Below the pieces are notes generated by a model. That model saw only the letters and a list, made by a program, of their open reading frames with translations. It was not told where the DNA came from and ran no database searches. Shown here piece after piece: positions 63,463-64,000 of a DNA stretch of 64,000 nt. How positions within the stretch are numbered: position 1 is the first letter of the stretch; each line of letters begins with the position of its first letter. This DNA is from Linanthus parryae (Eukaryota > Streptophyta > Magnoliopsida > Ericales > Polemoniaceae), in assembly GCA_023055425.1 (NCBI GenBank), contig JALGPY010000001.1, positions 137,851,368-137,915,367 on the forward strand, read 5' to 3'. The position numbers were made by a program, and so were the translations under genes.

Positions 63463-63877
63463 GCAAGTCCGCCGCCACCCTTTGGCGCGTGCGGCGCGTG
63501 GCCACGCGTGGAGGCGGCGTCGGTGGCGCGTGAAGCCCACGCGCCGCCTTCCCGCCTCCGTTTCCGGCGATCCTTATATCGATGGACTCGTCTTTCACCA
63601 TGATTCCGATTATGTGTTCAAAACTCAATTTTAACACCTTTTGAAAAAATCTTTTTATAGCTCAGATCAAACAGTCCAGATTTATACAGATCCGAATCTT
63701 AAAATATTCATAACTAATTCTCCGTTCGTCCAAAAATTACAAAACTTATATTTATGGGATCCTCGTGAAAAACCCTATCTAACCATATATGTTTCACTAA
63801 CAGATTATGAATTTTCAGAATCTCGATTTTCTAAACTCATTCGGGTACGCATAATGAGGCACGAAAAACAAGTCTAA

Positions 63878-63891
63878 GGCTCTGATACCAA
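63878..63891 (-). other. Primer-binding site of the outer copia
   Basis: TTGGTATCAGAGCC on minus, directly abutting the 5' LTR end at 63892; complementary to initiator tRNA-Met. Confidence 0.85.
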
Positions 63892-64000
63892 TGAAGGACG
63901 AACATGATCTATCACATACAGATCTACAACATGAATTATAGCGGAAGATTCATGTGTTTACCTTGTCTTCCTTAGCTCCTATGCACAGCGGATGATCGTA
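63892..64000 (-). repeat. Outer copia 5' LTR (partial, cut by window edge)
   Basis: Matches 51723-51831 with about four differences in 109 bases. Confidence 0.9.

Larger units (their letters stand above)
51723..64000 (-). mobile_element. Degenerate Ty1/copia element, 5' LTR cut by the window edge
   Basis: Minus orientation. The 3' LTR is 51723-57096 (462 bp once the nested element and one target duplication are removed) and the 5' LTR starts at 63892. Their overlapping ~109 bp differ at about 4 positions. A primer-binding site complementary to initiator tRNA-Met (TGGTATCAGAGC) lies at 63878-63891. Copia relics run in the right order: pre-integrase, integrase, RT. All frames are heavily broken. 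The left target is TGGTA (51718-51722); the right duplicate is outside the window. Confidence 0.85.

Overview
The window is nuclear DNA of a eudicot plant. It carries spliced and intronless plant genes (a 9-exon RPT6 proteasome ATPase, an intronless KCS11-like 3-ketoacyl-CoA synthase, a CC-NBS-LRR resistance-type gene) set among plant LINE, Ty1/copia, Ty3/gypsy, MULE, CACTA and MITE sequences. There are no bacterial-style operons, rRNA genes or CRISPR arrays. I cannot name the species.

Layout. 1-5839: an L1-type LINE on the minus strand whose 3' end lies off the left edge; its ORF2 is open from 1523 to the edge. 5840-7478: a Mutator-like element with 9-bp target duplications and ~80-bp inverted repeats that carries a proline-rich/coiled-coil gene fragment (a Pack-MULE). 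7781-10957: a single-exon NLR gene with several canonical NB-ARC residues changed, including the P-loop lysine. It is followed by a decayed clade-A PP2C phosphatase copy. This NLR-tail + PP2C block is duplicated in tandem (12779-17560), where the second NLR is a 5'-truncated pseudogene broken by two solo LTRs. 17829-24475: an intact RPT6 gene, minus strand. 24836-28510: relics of a LINE ORF1 (+) and of a Ty3/gypsy gag region (-). 31835-33373: an intact KCS gene, minus strand.

Right half. A ~3 kb segment that begins just upstream of KCS is duplicated in direct orientation (copy A from 33846, copy B 48829-51722). Copy A was opened by a truncated minus-strand LINE, which was opened by a full-length plus-strand LINE (37024-47074, 15-bp target duplication), which was in turn hit by a CACTA element and a ~2.8 kb solo LTR. 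Copy B received a degenerate copia element (51723 to beyond the right edge) whose 3' LTR was then split by a very young copia element (52000-56906; its two 408-bp LTRs look identical). Because copies A and B have independent insertions, each supplies empty sites that fix the other's element boundaries.

Functionally, only RPT6 and KCS look like ordinary intact host genes. The NLR is open but looks biochemically unusual. Everything else is transposon sequence, pseudogene or intergenic DNA.
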